64,000 nt of DNA from Spirochaeta thermophila DSM 6192. Lineage in GTDB: Bacteria > Spirochaetota > Spirochaetia > Winmispirales > Winmispiraceae. Every line of letters begins with the position of its first letter. Positions within the stretch are counted from its first letter, which is position 1. Position numbers and translations under genes: made by a program. Below the pieces are notes generated by a model, which saw only the letters and a program-made list of their open reading frames with translations, searched no databases and was not told where the DNA came from. Of the stretch, positions 39,348-47,652 are shown one piece after another. Location: positions 1,195,501 to 1,259,500 of the forward strand of contig NC_014484.1 in NCBI RefSeq assembly GCF_000147075.1. Reading direction: 5' to 3'.

Positions 39348-39376
39348 ACCATAACACGAGTGCCTCTTCCTGTCAA
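39348..39376 (-). promoter_or_regulatory. Promoter of the yebC-ruvCAB-queA operon
   Basis: TTGACA (39376-39371), 17-bp spacer, TATGGT (39353-39348) on the minus strand, with a predicted start near 39341 and a ~50-nt leader. Confidence 0.8.
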
Positions 39377-39389
39377 CGTGGCCTCGATC

Positions 39390-40622
39390 TCAGGGCCAGA
39401 GCGGTTTCCCTATCTGCTTTTCCCAGATGAGGATAGGTAGAGCCTTGAGGAGAGAATCCAGGATGTCGAGTCCGTGTTCCGAGAGTCGTATTCCGCTCTC
39501 CCCCATCTCGGCCGCCCCCCACCCGCACCAGCGCCGTCCCACCTCCCCCAGCACCTCCTCCACCCCCACACCCCACACCCTCCGGAACCGCTCCCCCTCC
39601 ACCCCCTCCCTCGTACGCAACCCCATCATGAACCACTCCAGGAGAAACGCCTGCGGGCCGATCACCTCCACCTCCTCCCACACACCCCCCTCTGCCACGA
39701 ACCGCCCCACATCCCGCACCTGCCGCACCCGCACGGGCCCCTCCTTCCCCGGCAACGTCGAAACAGCCGAGGGCCCCACCCCCAGGTACGGCTCCAGCCT
39801 CCAGTACCGCAGGTTGTGGAGGCACTCCTCGCCCGGCAACGCAAAGTTCGACACCTCATAGCGTACGAACCCCCGCTCTCCGAACCACCTGCAGATCGCC
39901 TCCCACTCCCCCGCCAGCTCCTCCTCATCCGGCATCACCACCTCCCCCCGTCGCACCATCGCCCCCAGCACCGTCCCCTCCTCCACCGTGAGCCCGTACA
40001 CCGACACATGCCCCGCCCCCCACCCGCTCACCTCCTCGAGCTCCCGCACCACATCCCCACTCATCCCCCTCGGCCTCCCTGCCAGAAGATCCACACTCAC
40101 CCGCCCCCCCCAGCCCGCGAGCACCTCCACCGCGCGCTCCACCTCCCTCCTCCCCGCCCCCCTTCCCATGAGCCGGAGGAACCCCTCATCCAACCCCTGC
40201 ACCCCCAGACTCACCCGCGTCACCCCCCCCTCTCCGAGGACCTCCACCTTCTCCTCATCCACCCACTCCGGATTCACCTCCACGGTCCACTCCACAGGCC
40301 TTCCCCACACCTCCACCCGCTCCCGAATCCCCTTGAGGAGCCGCTCCCACAACCGCAGGGGGAGCACGTTCGGCGTCCCCCCACCCACGTACACCGTGGG
40401 AATCTCCGACGGCCGGAGGAGGGCGAGCATCTGCTCCAGCACCTCCAGCACCCGTTCCACGTACCCCTCCATGACCCTCACACCCGCCCCCGCCACGCTG
40501 AAGAAGTCACAGTACCGGCATCGCCGGGCACAGAACGGCACATGCACGTAGACCGAGACCGGATATCCCCCCCTCCCCTCGAGGATGGCCCTCACCGCCT
40601 CCATATCGAGGAAAGGCTTCAC
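39390..40622 (-). CDS. hemW: HemW-like radical SAM protein (HemN-related)
   Basis: 410 residues from a GTG start that overlaps the stop of the upstream gene in GTGA (40622-40619), with GGAGGGGGGG before it. The radical SAM cluster motif is CARRCRYC (Cys31, 35, 38) followed by DF, the HemW pattern without the extra cysteine of HemN. YVGGGTPN and RVSLGVQ are further family blocks. HemW proteins are heme chaperones, often misnamed coproporphyrinogen oxidase. The coding strand is strikingly G-rich, with many GTG, GAG and GGG codons, unlike the upstream lepB genes. Confidence 0.9.
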   Translation of the reverse strand: MKPFLDMEAVRAILEGRGGYPVSVYVHVPFCARRCRYCDFFSVAGAGVRVMEGYVERVLEVLEQMLALLRPSEIPTVYVGGGTPNVLPLRLWERLLKGIRERVEVWGRPVEWTVEVNPEWVDEEKVEVLGEGGVTRVSLGVQGLDEGFLRLMGRGAGRREVERAVEVLAGWGGRVSVDLLAGRPRGMSGDVVRELEEVSGWGAGHVSVYGLTVEEGTVLGAMVRRGEVVMPDEEELAGEWEAICRWFGERGFVRYEVSNFALPGEECLHNLRYWRLEPYLGVGPSAVSTLPGKEGPVRVRQVRDVGRFVAEGGVWEEVEVIGPQAFLLEWFMMGLRTREGVEGERFRRVWGVGVEEVLGEVGRRWCGWGAAEMGESGIRLSEHGLDILDSLLKALPILIWEKQIGKPLWP

Positions 40623-41335
40623 TCCTCCCCCCCTCCTCGGATCGGCGCCCACATCACCATGGCACGTATCCGCCACCGCTCGAAAGGCCCGAAGATCCGG
40701 GAATCCGCCACCAGGCGCCGGTTGTCTCCCACGAGGAAGTACTCACCCTCGCCGAGCACCATCTCCTCCTGGAGGGCCGGGATCACCCTGTCGAACGGAG
40801 GCGGCCCCTCACCGCCACCCCGCAGCCGCGTCATCCCCGGGAGGAGCACCTCCTCCGAGACCCACCCCCTCTCGTCAGCGCCTCGCACGTACACCACATC
40901 GTCGCGCACCCGTATCCGCTCGCCCGGGAGCCCCACCACCCGGAGCACCACATAGTGGACCCGCCAGCCGGGCCCCGGTATCCAACGCCCGCCCGTCACA
41001 TAGTCGAGGAGCCGCAGCCCTACACCCGCAGCCCCTTCCGGAGGATCCCAAAAGGGGGACACCGCCACCACCACATCCCCCCGGGCCGGCTCGCGCCAAC
41101 GGGGAAGCGGGACACCGAGCCAGTCCAGATCGAGCCCATAGGCGAGGGGGGTCGCCACGAGAAAGGCCCCCCGGTGGTACAGAGGCGCCATCACCTCGGA
41201 GTCGAGCCGGTAGGTGCGCAGGGCACACATCTGGAGGAGATTGAACAACACCGCCACGAGGAGGAGACGCTTGATCCAGAGGATTTTCATCTGCCGTCTT
41301 CGCTCCTGACGCGAAGCGAAGATCCGCTCTCTCAC
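40619..41335 (-). CDS. lepB: Signal peptidase I paralogue lacking the catalytic lysine
   Basis: 238 residues, S26 family. One N-terminal membrane helix (about 18-38) precedes box B with Ser46 (DSEVMAP), box C (ARGDVVVAV) and box E (LVGDNRRLVADSR). In box D, where active enzymes have K-R-x-V-G-x-x-G-D, it reads VLRVVGLPGE: the general-base lysine is Leu131. It is therefore probably inactive as a classical Ser-Lys peptidase, or uses another base. GTG 41335 overlaps the stop of the active-looking paralogue (GTGA). It is followed by hemW with the same overlap type. Confidence 0.85.
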   Translation of the reverse strand: MRERIFASRQERRRQMKILWIKRLLLVAVLFNLLQMCALRTYRLDSEVMAPLYHRGAFLVATPLAYGLDLDWLGVPLPRWREPARGDVVVAVSPFWDPPEGAAGVGLRLLDYVTGGRWIPGPGWRVHYVVLRVVGLPGERIRVRDDVVYVRGADERGWVSEEVLLPGMTRLRGGGEGPPPFDRVIPALQEEMVLGEGEYFLVGDNRRLVADSRIFGPFERWRIRAMVMWAPIRGGGEE

Positions 41336-42339
41336 CTCACCCCTCCGATCCTCGCAGGCGGCCAGAAGCGGAAGATCGGCCGCCCGAGCACCTTCCTGAG
41401 CGAGACCGTCCCGAAGTACCGACCATCCCTCGAGTTGTCCCTATTGTCACCCAGAGGGAGGAGCCTTCCCGGCGGGATGTACCACCCCATCGCCCCCTGC
41501 CACCAGATGCGCGCATAGTCGCGCTCCTCGGGGTGAAGCCGCGCACGTTCACCCATCTGGTAGAGCTCAAATGCATAGTAGTCGACGAGTTCGTTACTGT
41601 CCGCGATCCGCTGATAGGCGGCCCGCCCTTCGAGATCGGGCGTGAACCCTTCCGAGAACCAGACCACCGCCCGGGCCGCCTTCTCCAAGAGAGGGTACAT
41701 GTCAGGAGACACCAACCGCTGGGGACGATAGGAGAACCTCACCCCCTTTCCGAGGAGAGCCCGCTCGGCGATCCATCCCCCCTCGCCGGGAAACCAGTAG
41801 AAGACCTCCCCCTCTTCGAGCCTCACCCTGTCACCCGCCGTACCCACCGCCCGTTTCACGAGGAGCTGAGCACGGGGATTGCCCTGTTCGTCGCGGTTGA
41901 TGTCCACCAGACTCAGCGTCATCATGTAGATGAACCGGTGGAGAATCTCGAACGCCACCCCCGGACTGATGTACGAGGGGTTTTCGAACACCACGATGTC
42001 ACCCCGCTTCGGCGAGCTCAGACCCGGCAGCTTCCCCACGGTAGGGAGGATCTCCGGACCGAACGTGAGCTTGTCCACCATCACCCTGTCGCCGATCATG
42101 AGCGTCTTTTCCATGGAACCGGAGGGGATCACGTAGGCCTGGATGAGGTACTGCTGGATCACCAGAACGATGAGCACCGTCTCCACCAGTTCCCTGAAGA
42201 GCCCCCCCAGTTTCTTGAGGAGCGTATTCCGCCGCGCCCTGACCGCAGCCTCCCGCTGTTTCTTCCTCGCCTTGCGTCGCGCCCTCCAGGTGAGGACCGC
42301 CTCGGTCTTCTCCACGAGCCAGGATGAGAACTCCTTCAT
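41332..42339 (-). CDS. lepB: Signal peptidase I
   Basis: 335 residues, longer than typical. A basic N-terminus leads to one membrane helix (about 52-70). The catalytic pair is intact: Ser75 in IPSGSMEKTL and Lys162 in LVKRAVGTAGD. Box C is KRGDIVVFEN and box E is PLGDNRDNSRDGRYFG. An insertion of about 120 residues between boxes D and E explains the length. It removes signal peptides from exported proteins at the inner membrane. ATG 42339 has GGGGTG upstream; ATG 42366 is less likely. Confidence 0.92.
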   Translation of the reverse strand: MKEFSSWLVEKTEAVLTWRARRKARKKQREAAVRARRNTLLKKLGGLFRELVETVLIVLVIQQYLIQAYVIPSGSMEKTLMIGDRVMVDKLTFGPEILPTVGKLPGLSSPKRGDIVVFENPSYISPGVAFEILHRFIYMMTLSLVDINRDEQGNPRAQLLVKRAVGTAGDRVRLEEGEVFYWFPGEGGWIAERALLGKGVRFSYRPQRLVSPDMYPLLEKAARAVVWFSEGFTPDLEGRAAYQRIADSNELVDYYAFELYQMGERARLHPEERDYARIWWQGAMGWYIPPGRLLPLGDNRDNSRDGRYFGTVSLRKVLGRPIFRFWPPARIGGVR

Positions 42340-42399
42340 CGGCACCCCTTTTCTAAGTCCGTGCAATATCGAAACCTACCCTATCACAACCCCCCAGCG

Positions 42400-42428
42400 T
42401 TGACAAGCGGTAGCCTCACACCTATACT
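42400..42428 (+). promoter_or_regulatory. Promoter of the PEGA/FGE-like gene and smpB
   Basis: TTGACA (42400-42405), 17 bp, TATACT (42423-42428). The ATG is 7 nt after the -10 box, so the start of transcription and translation nearly coincide. Confidence 0.85.
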
Positions 42429-42435
42429 GCGGAGG

Positions 42436-44088
42436 ATGAAAAAGTCCAGACGACCGAAGCGTGCAGCACAGACGCCTCCTGCAGCCCCCACCCCGGACGA
42501 GATCCAGGTGAGACTCAAGCCCCTCCTCGGCATCCCTCCCACGATCTATGTCCCGGTGGTATGGACACTCCTCATCGTGTTCGTGCTCTTCGTGCTCCTC
42601 CTCCTTCCCGGGATACTCAACCCGGGAGCGTACCTCACGGTGATCACCGCCCCTGCCCGGGCCTCGGTATACCTCGACGACGGATTCGCGGGAACGAGCC
42701 CGTGCACGGTCTTCCTCCCTGACGGAGTCCACACCCTGCGAGTCCGGAAAGCCGGATGGGATACGGCAGTGGAGAGCGTAGAGATACGGGGAAGACGCTT
42801 CGCCACCCTCTTCTTCCCGCATCATGTGGAGATACGGACACCCCTTTCCCTCGAAGAGCCGGCCGTTCCCGTGAACCAGGTGCTCGCATCTCTCTCCTCC
42901 TGGAGCCTCACCACCCCCCCCATCTCCACCTACGCCCTCCCCCCCCTCCTCACCTGGCTCGCCGACGACGCCCGCACCACCCCCGCACCGGATCACCGGG
43001 AGCGACTCACAGAGGCCGCGGCTCACGCACTCGCGCACGCAGTCCCCTTCCTCTCCCACACCGATCAGGCCGTGGACCTCGCACGAGCCATCCTCGTGCT
43101 CTCGGAGGCCCGCACAGGACCCACCCCCTCCGCACCCCTCGCCGCCCTCCGCATGGCGCTCTCTCTCCTCCAGGAGCATCCCGGACTCCTCTCCGTGCTC
43201 CCCGCGCTTCTTCCCTCCGCCCCGGCGGACGCCTACCAGGAGAACGCCTTCTACCATACCCACGTCGAACGGCGCCTCTCCTCGCTCTCACCCTACCGCA
43301 TCACCACTCCCGCCCCCGCGCCCGACACCCTCGGCCATGGCCCCTTCGTCTTCAGGGCACTCCCGGGTGGAGAGCTCTACCCCAGCAGTCGGGAAGAAGA
43401 CCTCGACGGAGGGAAAGCCCGGGTCCTCTCTCCCCGGCCGTGGCGCATCGCCCCCTTCTACATCCTCGACCGTGAGGTCACAAAGGGGATGTATGCCCTC
43501 TTTCTCCAGGCACATCCCGAGTGGTCACCACAGGCCAAGGCCGCCCTCGTCGAACAAGGCCTCGTCGACGGGACCTACCTGTACGACTACGCCACCCTCG
43601 AGGAAGACGCTCCGCTCCCCTACGTCTCCTGGTATGCGGCCCAGGCCTTCTGCAGGTGGCTGGAGGACTACCTTCCCCCCTCCATCACGGCGCACTACGA
43701 AGTACGACTCCCCGCCGAGCAGGAGTGGGAGTGGGCAGTGCGCCTCTCCGGCCTTGCAGAGATCTCCCAGAGCAGCCGCCCCCGGCCTCCGGAGCCCTTC
43801 GCCGGGGCAGCGAAAGACAAGAGAGGCATCGCCTCACTCCTCGGTAATCTGTGGGAATGGACGGCCGGCCCCTACTATTCGCTCTATGCGCTCGCTCCAC
43901 CTGTCGATGAGGTGCTCAGCTGGCATACGATCGAAGCAGGCGTGGACGAACCGGCCTCCCGGACCGTCCGTGGGGGGAGCATCCTCCAGGCCAGGTTGGC
44001 GCCTCCCATGCGGGGTGTGCTCCACCCCTCCTGGACCAGCCCCGTGGTGGGTTTCAGACCCATCCTCATCCGGAGGCACGATGGCTAA
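42436..44088 (+). CDS. Membrane-anchored PEGA plus FGE/sulfatase-modifying-factor-like protein
   Basis: 550 residues. A short cytoplasmic tail leads to one membrane helix (about 37-60, WTLLIVFVLFVLLLLPG), then a PEGA domain (about 68-115: APARASVYLDDGFAGTSPC). A helical middle region follows, and a C-terminal domain of the formylglycine-generating-enzyme fold (about 330-548: YILDREVTKGMYALF, SWYAAQAFCRWLE, NLWEWTAGPYY, TVRGGSILQ, GFRPI). The cysteines that make FGE active are not present after RGGS, so this is likely a binding domain, not an enzyme. It overlaps smpB by 8 nt. Function unknown. Confidence 0.85.
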   Translation: MKKSRRPKRAAQTPPAAPTPDEIQVRLKPLLGIPPTIYVPVVWTLLIVFVLFVLLLLPGILNPGAYLTVITAPARASVYLDDGFAGTSPCTVFLPDGVHTLRVRKAGWDTAVESVEIRGRRFATLFFPHHVEIRTPLSLEEPAVPVNQVLASLSSWSLTTPPISTYALPPLLTWLADDARTTPAPDHRERLTEAAAHALAHAVPFLSHTDQAVDLARAILVLSEARTGPTPSAPLAALRMALSLLQEHPGLLSVLPALLPSAPADAYQENAFYHTHVERRLSSLSPYRITTPAPAPDTLGHGPFVFRALPGGELYPSSREEDLDGGKARVLSPRPWRIAPFYILDREVTKGMYALFLQAHPEWSPQAKAALVEQGLVDGTYLYDYATLEEDAPLPYVSWYAAQAFCRWLEDYLPPSITAHYEVRLPAEQEWEWAVRLSGLAEISQSSRPRPPEPFAGAAKDKRGIASLLGNLWEWTAGPYYSLYALAPPVDEVLSWHTIEAGVDEPASRTVRGGSILQARLAPPMRGVLHPSWTSPVVGFRPILIRRHDG

Positions 44089-44542
44089 ACAGAACGATAT
44101 CAAGGTGCTCGGCGAGAACAAACGCGCCCGCTTCGACTATCTCATAGAGGACACCCTCGAGTGCGGTATCGAGCTCAAGGGATCGGAGGTCAAGTCCGTC
44201 AAGGAAGGACGGGTGTCGTTCGGGGACGCCTACGTACGGGTGAAGAACGACGAGCTGTGGCTCATGGGACTTCACATCACCCCCTACAGCCATGCCACCA
44301 TAGAGAACCACGATCCTCTCAGACCCAGGAAACTCCTCGCCCATGCAGAGGAGATCCACCAGCTCCGTCGGAAGACCGAGGAACGCGGCTATACCCTGGT
44401 GCCGTTGAGGTTCTACGTGAAGAGGGGCCTGGTCAAGGTGCTCGTGGGTATCGCGAAGGGGAAGAAGAAGCACGAGAAGCGAGAGGCCATCAAGGAACGG
44501 GACATCAAACGTGAGATGGACCGGGAGCTCAGGCGATACTAG
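44081..44542 (+). CDS. smpB: SsrA-binding protein SmpB
   Basis: 153 residues. SmpB delivers tmRNA to stalled ribosomes; the tmRNA gene lies 690 bp downstream on the same strand. The OB-barrel signature is clear: NKRARFDYLIEDTLECGIELKGSEVKS, then ITPYSHATIENHDP and RKLLAHAEEI. The C-terminal basic tail (GKKKHEKREAIKERD) is the segment that enters the empty mRNA channel. ATG 44081 follows GGAGG and lies inside the 3' end of the upstream gene. Confidence 0.96.
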   Translation: MAKQNDIKVLGENKRARFDYLIEDTLECGIELKGSEVKSVKEGRVSFGDAYVRVKNDELWLMGLHITPYSHATIENHDPLRPRKLLAHAEEIHQLRRKTEERGYTLVPLRFYVKRGLVKVLVGIAKGKKKHEKREAIKERDIKREMDRELRRY

Positions 44543-44580
44543 TCCGGAGGGATCACCCTTTATTTTTCAGGAAAATACAG

Positions 44581-44586
44581 TATATT
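44581..44586 (+). promoter_or_regulatory. -10 box of a probable leaderless TPR gene
   Basis: TATATT lies exactly 6 nt before ATG 44593, so transcription starting 7 nt after the box would begin at the A of the start codon. No Shine-Dalgarno is present in that gap; the -35 region is weak. Confidence 0.5.
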
Positions 44587-44592
44587 GATTGT

Positions 44593-45177
44593 ATGAGCAC
44601 TCATCAGGAATGGGATTTCTCCGAGATCGATGCCCTCCTCCAGCAGGGGCGTTATGAAGAGGCGATCCCTCTCCTCCAGAACATCCTCTATGAAGAGCCC
44701 GATCACGCCGGGGCCCTCCACAGACTCGGAGTGGCATTCACCGAGTCAGGCAGGCAGGCGGAGGCCATCAAGACCCTGTCCTTCGCCCTCAAGAAAGAAG
44801 AGAAAGACCCCGACATCTGGGAGGCGTACGGATGTGCCTGTTATCGGACAGGCAAGCTCGAAGAGGCCAAGGAGGCCTTCGAGAAGGCGGTGGAACTCTT
44901 CCCCTATCATGCTTCGGCCCTCAGGAACCTCGGCGTCACCCTTCACGTGATGAAGGATTTCAAGGCGAGTTACCGCTGTCTCGAGAAGTCGAGGGAGATC
45001 AACCCTGAGGATTACCTCACGCTCTTCGCCCTCAGCAACGTGTGCATCCATCTCAAGGACTTCGATCAGGCACGGGAAGTCCTCTATCAGCTCCTCCAGC
45101 TCGACATCCCTGAGGAAATACGAAAGCAGGCCGAAATCACCCTGCTCAACGTCGAGCTCTACAGCAAGCATCCGTAG
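44593..45177 (+). CDS. Small cytoplasmic TPR protein
   Basis: 194 residues, made almost wholly of four to five canonical 34-residue TPR units, for example DHAGALHRLGVAFTESGRQAEA and PDIWEAYGCACYRTGKLEEAK. No signal peptide or membrane helix. It is placed between smpB and ssrA on the same strand, but has its own -10 box next to the ATG. TPRs mediate protein contacts; a link to trans-translation is suggested only by position. The stop is 55 nt before the mature tmRNA 5' end. Confidence 0.85.
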   Translation: MSTHQEWDFSEIDALLQQGRYEEAIPLLQNILYEEPDHAGALHRLGVAFTESGRQAEAIKTLSFALKKEEKDPDIWEAYGCACYRTGKLEEAKEAFEKAVELFPYHASALRNLGVTLHVMKDFKASYRCLEKSREINPEDYLTLFALSNVCIHLKDFDQAREVLYQLLQLDIPEEIRKQAEITLLNVELYSKHP

Positions 45178-45232
45178 ACCACTTGACGATTCAGTGAACC
45201 GGATGCATTGTTACAGTAGACATGAAAACGAA

Positions 45233-45578
45233 GGGGGTGTACAGGATTCGACTGGGAAGGGTCGTGTCTATAGGTTGCAGGTGGAGCGGCACCTCCTAAA
45301 ACTGCCACGGCAATAGGTGCCAACGACGAACTTGCTCTGGCTGCCTAAGTAACGCAGCCACGGGCAGCCCGGGCGCAGCCCTGAGCACGGGAGTGTCCGA
45401 CAGAAACCAGGGCTCACCGTACGGCGTGTCCGGCCGCCGTGCGGGACACCACACGCCGGACTGGGAAGGAAGAGGCCGGTGCCGGGCCTCCTTTCTTCCG
45501 AGATAGCAACCGGCACCTAAACCTGTAGAGGCCTATAGGCCGCTTCTCAGGACGCGGGTTCGATTCCCGCCACCTCCA
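45233..45578 (+). ncRNA. ssrA: tmRNA (SsrA)
   Basis: The 5' end GGGGGTGTACAGGATTCGAC and the 3' T-arm GCGGGTTCGATTCCCGC with CACCTCCA are diagnostic. The acceptor stem pairs over 7 bp and holds a G3-U70 wobble, the alanine identity element. CCA is not encoded. The tag reading frame starts with GCC at 45319 and ends with TAA at 45346-45348, giving ANDELALAA. TAG two bases before the resume codon matches the E. coli layout. It works with SmpB, encoded just upstream, to free stalled ribosomes. A -35-like TTGACG is at 45183. Confidence 0.97.
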
Positions 45579-45587
45579 GCATAATAA

Positions 45588-45609
45588 AGAGGCCCGAAGG
45601 GCCTCTTTT
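45588..45609 (+). terminator. Terminator of ssrA
   Basis: AGAGGCCC (45588-45595), GAA loop, GGGCCTCT (45599-45606), then TTT. It begins 9 nt after the mature 3' end. Confidence 0.85.
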
Positions 45610-45705
45610 GTCGTATGGGCAGGGACGTGCAACCGATGATGACCTCGAAATCGGATGAGGATGTCTTCGAAAGTGTACGCCTCCTACCTGCCTGTGTCCT
45701 CTTTT

Positions 45706-45948
45706 TCATACATGCTGAAGTAACTTCTTGACCTCCTCCACCTCCGGTACCTTCCCCTCGAGCTTCACCTTGCCGTTCACCGCGAGAGCCGGCGTCATCA
45801 TCACCCCGAACGACATGATCTCCTGCGGATCGGTCACCTTCACCAGCTCGTACGAGAGCCCGAGTTCGCGGGCCGCCTGCTCTGCCCGTTCGGTGAGTTT
45901 CTGGCACTTGGGACATCCCATGCCGAGGATCTGGATCTTCATCTTCAT
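45706..45948 (-). CDS. Small thioredoxin-like redox protein (redox-active disulfide protein type)
   Basis: 80 residues, a minimal thioredoxin fold. It has a CPKC active site (Cys12, Cys15) preceded by ILGMG, and the cis-proline region MMTPALAVNG. Proteins of this type often follow ArsP/DUF318 permease genes. It lies 33 nt downstream of the permease on the same strand. It probably handles thiol chemistry for the permease or its substrate; this is inference from context. No signal peptide, so cytoplasmic. Confidence 0.9.
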   Translation of the reverse strand: MKMKIQILGMGCPKCQKLTERAEQAARELGLSYELVKVTDPQEIMSFGVMMTPALAVNGKVKLEGKVPEVEEVKKLLQHV

Positions 45949-45981
45949 ACCATACCTCCGAGTCGATGTACCTCGAGCGTG

Positions 45982-47283
45982 CTATACCAGCACGCCAAAG
46001 AGCATACCGGTTATGGTGGCCATCACCACCACGAGCGACACGAACACCACGGTCTTCCTGGTACCCAACACGCTTCGGATCACCAGCATGTTGGGAAGGC
46101 TCAGTGCAGGCCCTGCGAGGAGGAGGGCAAGGGCAGGACCGTTCCCCATGCCGTTACCGAGGAGTCCCTGAAGGATGGGCACCTCGGTGAGCGTGGCGAA
46201 GTACATGAAGGCCCCCGAGAGGGCGGCGAAGAAGTTCGCCCAGATCGAGTTGCCCCCCACCGCCCGGTACACCCATGTCGCAGGGATGACCCCCTCGTGT
46301 CCCGGCCGCCCGAAGAGGAATCCGGCGACGAGCACACCCCCGAGGAGGAGGGGGAGTATCTGCTTGGCGAATCCCCAGGTGGCGGAGAACCACTCACCTG
46401 CCTGTCCCTTAGAGGTGGCGGTGATGAGGCCGAGACCGATCGATCCTCCGGCGAAGGCCACCTCCGGATGCCGGGGGAAGGCGAGTGCAAGGATGCCGGT
46501 CGCGAGGGCCACCGATCCCACCTTCCACCAGGCGAGTTCGAACCACACCACGAGCATCACCCCGAGCCCAAGGGCGAACGCCGAGGTGAGGAGCCACTTC
46601 GCCCGATAGATCCCGGCCCACAGCCCCCCGTCCCCTGAAGGAGAGGCCCAGTTCGCGCTCACGAGTATCCCCACAAGGGCGGCGAAAAAGAGCACCTCCT
46701 GCCAGAGGGGACGCCCCTCCTCCCCCTCGTACCCAAAGGCCGCCTCCATCCGCGACTTCTCGTCCTCGTCGTGCCTGAAGAAGAGGTGCATGAGCAGCCC
46801 TATCACGATACTGAAGACCACGGCCCCCAGTGCCCGGGCGAGGCCGATGGGCATCCCCAGGACCCTCGCCGTGAGGATGATGGCGAGCACGTTGATGGCG
46901 GGTCCGGAGTAGAGAAACGTGACGGCAGGTCCCAGCCCTGCTCCCATCCGGTAGATCCCCATGAACAGGGGGAGCACGGTGCAGGAACAGACCGCAAGGA
47001 TGGTTCCCGAGACCGAGGCCACACCGTAGGCCAGCACCTTGGGGGCAGAAGGGCCGAGGTAGCGCATCACCGAGGCCTGACTCACGAAGACCGAGATGGC
47101 CCCGGCTATGAAGAAGGCGGGGATGAGACATAGGATCACGTGTTCCCGCGCATACCACTTCGCGAGCGAGAGCGCCTCATATACCGCGGTATCGAACCTC
47201 TCCTGCCCCACCGGCAGATAGTAGAAGACCAGAAAGAGACCTGCGATCCCTACGAGATATTTCCATTCCTCTTTCCAGTTCAT
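45982..47283 (-). CDS. Permease of the ArsP/DUF318 family (SO_0444-like)
   Basis: 433 residues with about ten membrane helices. A conserved block carries a metal-binding-like Cys-x-Cys: TILAVCSCTVLPLF, followed by GPAVTFLYSGPAINV. The second half repeats this with GALAL... type helices (GPALALLLAGPALSLPN). Family members export methylated arsenic(III) or are implicated in Cu/Zn/As resistance. ATG 47283 overlaps the arsR TGA in ATGA, so it is under ArsR control. The substrate is not known; the CxC points to a soft metal or metalloid. Confidence 0.88.
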   Translation of the reverse strand: MNWKEEWKYLVGIAGLFLVFYYLPVGQERFDTAVYEALSLAKWYAREHVILCLIPAFFIAGAISVFVSQASVMRYLGPSAPKVLAYGVASVSGTILAVCSCTVLPLFMGIYRMGAGLGPAVTFLYSGPAINVLAIILTARVLGMPIGLARALGAVVFSIVIGLLMHLFFRHDEDEKSRMEAAFGYEGEEGRPLWQEVLFFAALVGILVSANWASPSGDGGLWAGIYRAKWLLTSAFALGLGVMLVVWFELAWWKVGSVALATGILALAFPRHPEVAFAGGSIGLGLITATSKGQAGEWFSATWGFAKQILPLLLGGVLVAGFLFGRPGHEGVIPATWVYRAVGGNSIWANFFAALSGAFMYFATLTEVPILQGLLGNGMGNGPALALLLAGPALSLPNMLVIRSVLGTRKTVVFVSLVVVMATITGMLFGVLV

Positions 47284-47630
47284 GACCTCTCCCCCTCGTA
47301 TCCACGGCGAACACGAGCGCCCGCCATCAGCTTGCGTCCCCGGTCGGCCATCACCTCCTCCACGCAGGAGAGAAAACCTATCACACATGGGGTGGTGAGC
47401 CTGTAGTAGACCTGTCTCCCCTGCTTCTCATCCTCCACGAGACCTGCCCCCTTCAAGATCGAGAGGTGTTTGGAGACCGTGGAGAAATCCACGTCCAGGG
47501 CGGCCACGAACTCACAGACGCACTTCGGTCCCTTTGCGAGCTCCTCCACCATCCACAGCCGGGTCGGATGGGCGAGCGCCTTGAGTACTGCCGCCTTCGT
47601 CTTGTAGGCGTCCTTGTTGGGCCTGTTCAC
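47280..47630 (-). CDS. arsR: ArsR/SmtB-family metalloregulatory repressor
   Basis: 116 residues, winged helix-turn-helix. LKALAHPTRLWMVEEL is the family start. The sensor motif CVC (Cys37 and Cys39) lies at the position of the ArsR alpha-3 metal site, followed by the recognition helix DFSTVSKHLSILKGAGLV. GTG start at 47630 with AGGAG upstream. It represses until thiophilic metal or arsenite binds. The operator at 47653-47676 overlaps the promoter of this arsR-permease-thioredoxin operon, which implies self-repression. Confidence 0.92.
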   Translation of the reverse strand: MNRPNKDAYKTKAAVLKALAHPTRLWMVEELAKGPKCVCEFVAALDVDFSTVSKHLSILKGAGLVEDEKQGRQVYYRLTTPCVIGFLSCVEEVMADRGRKLMAGARVRRGYEGERS

Positions 47631-47652
47631 GGCGTCTCTCCTGTTTGATTAG

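Noticed and set aside
45180-45230. A confident promoter for ssrA
   Set aside because: TTGACG at 45183 has no good -10 at 16-18 bp; the only TATA-like hexamer (TACAGT) is 23 bp away, so no promoter feature was entered.
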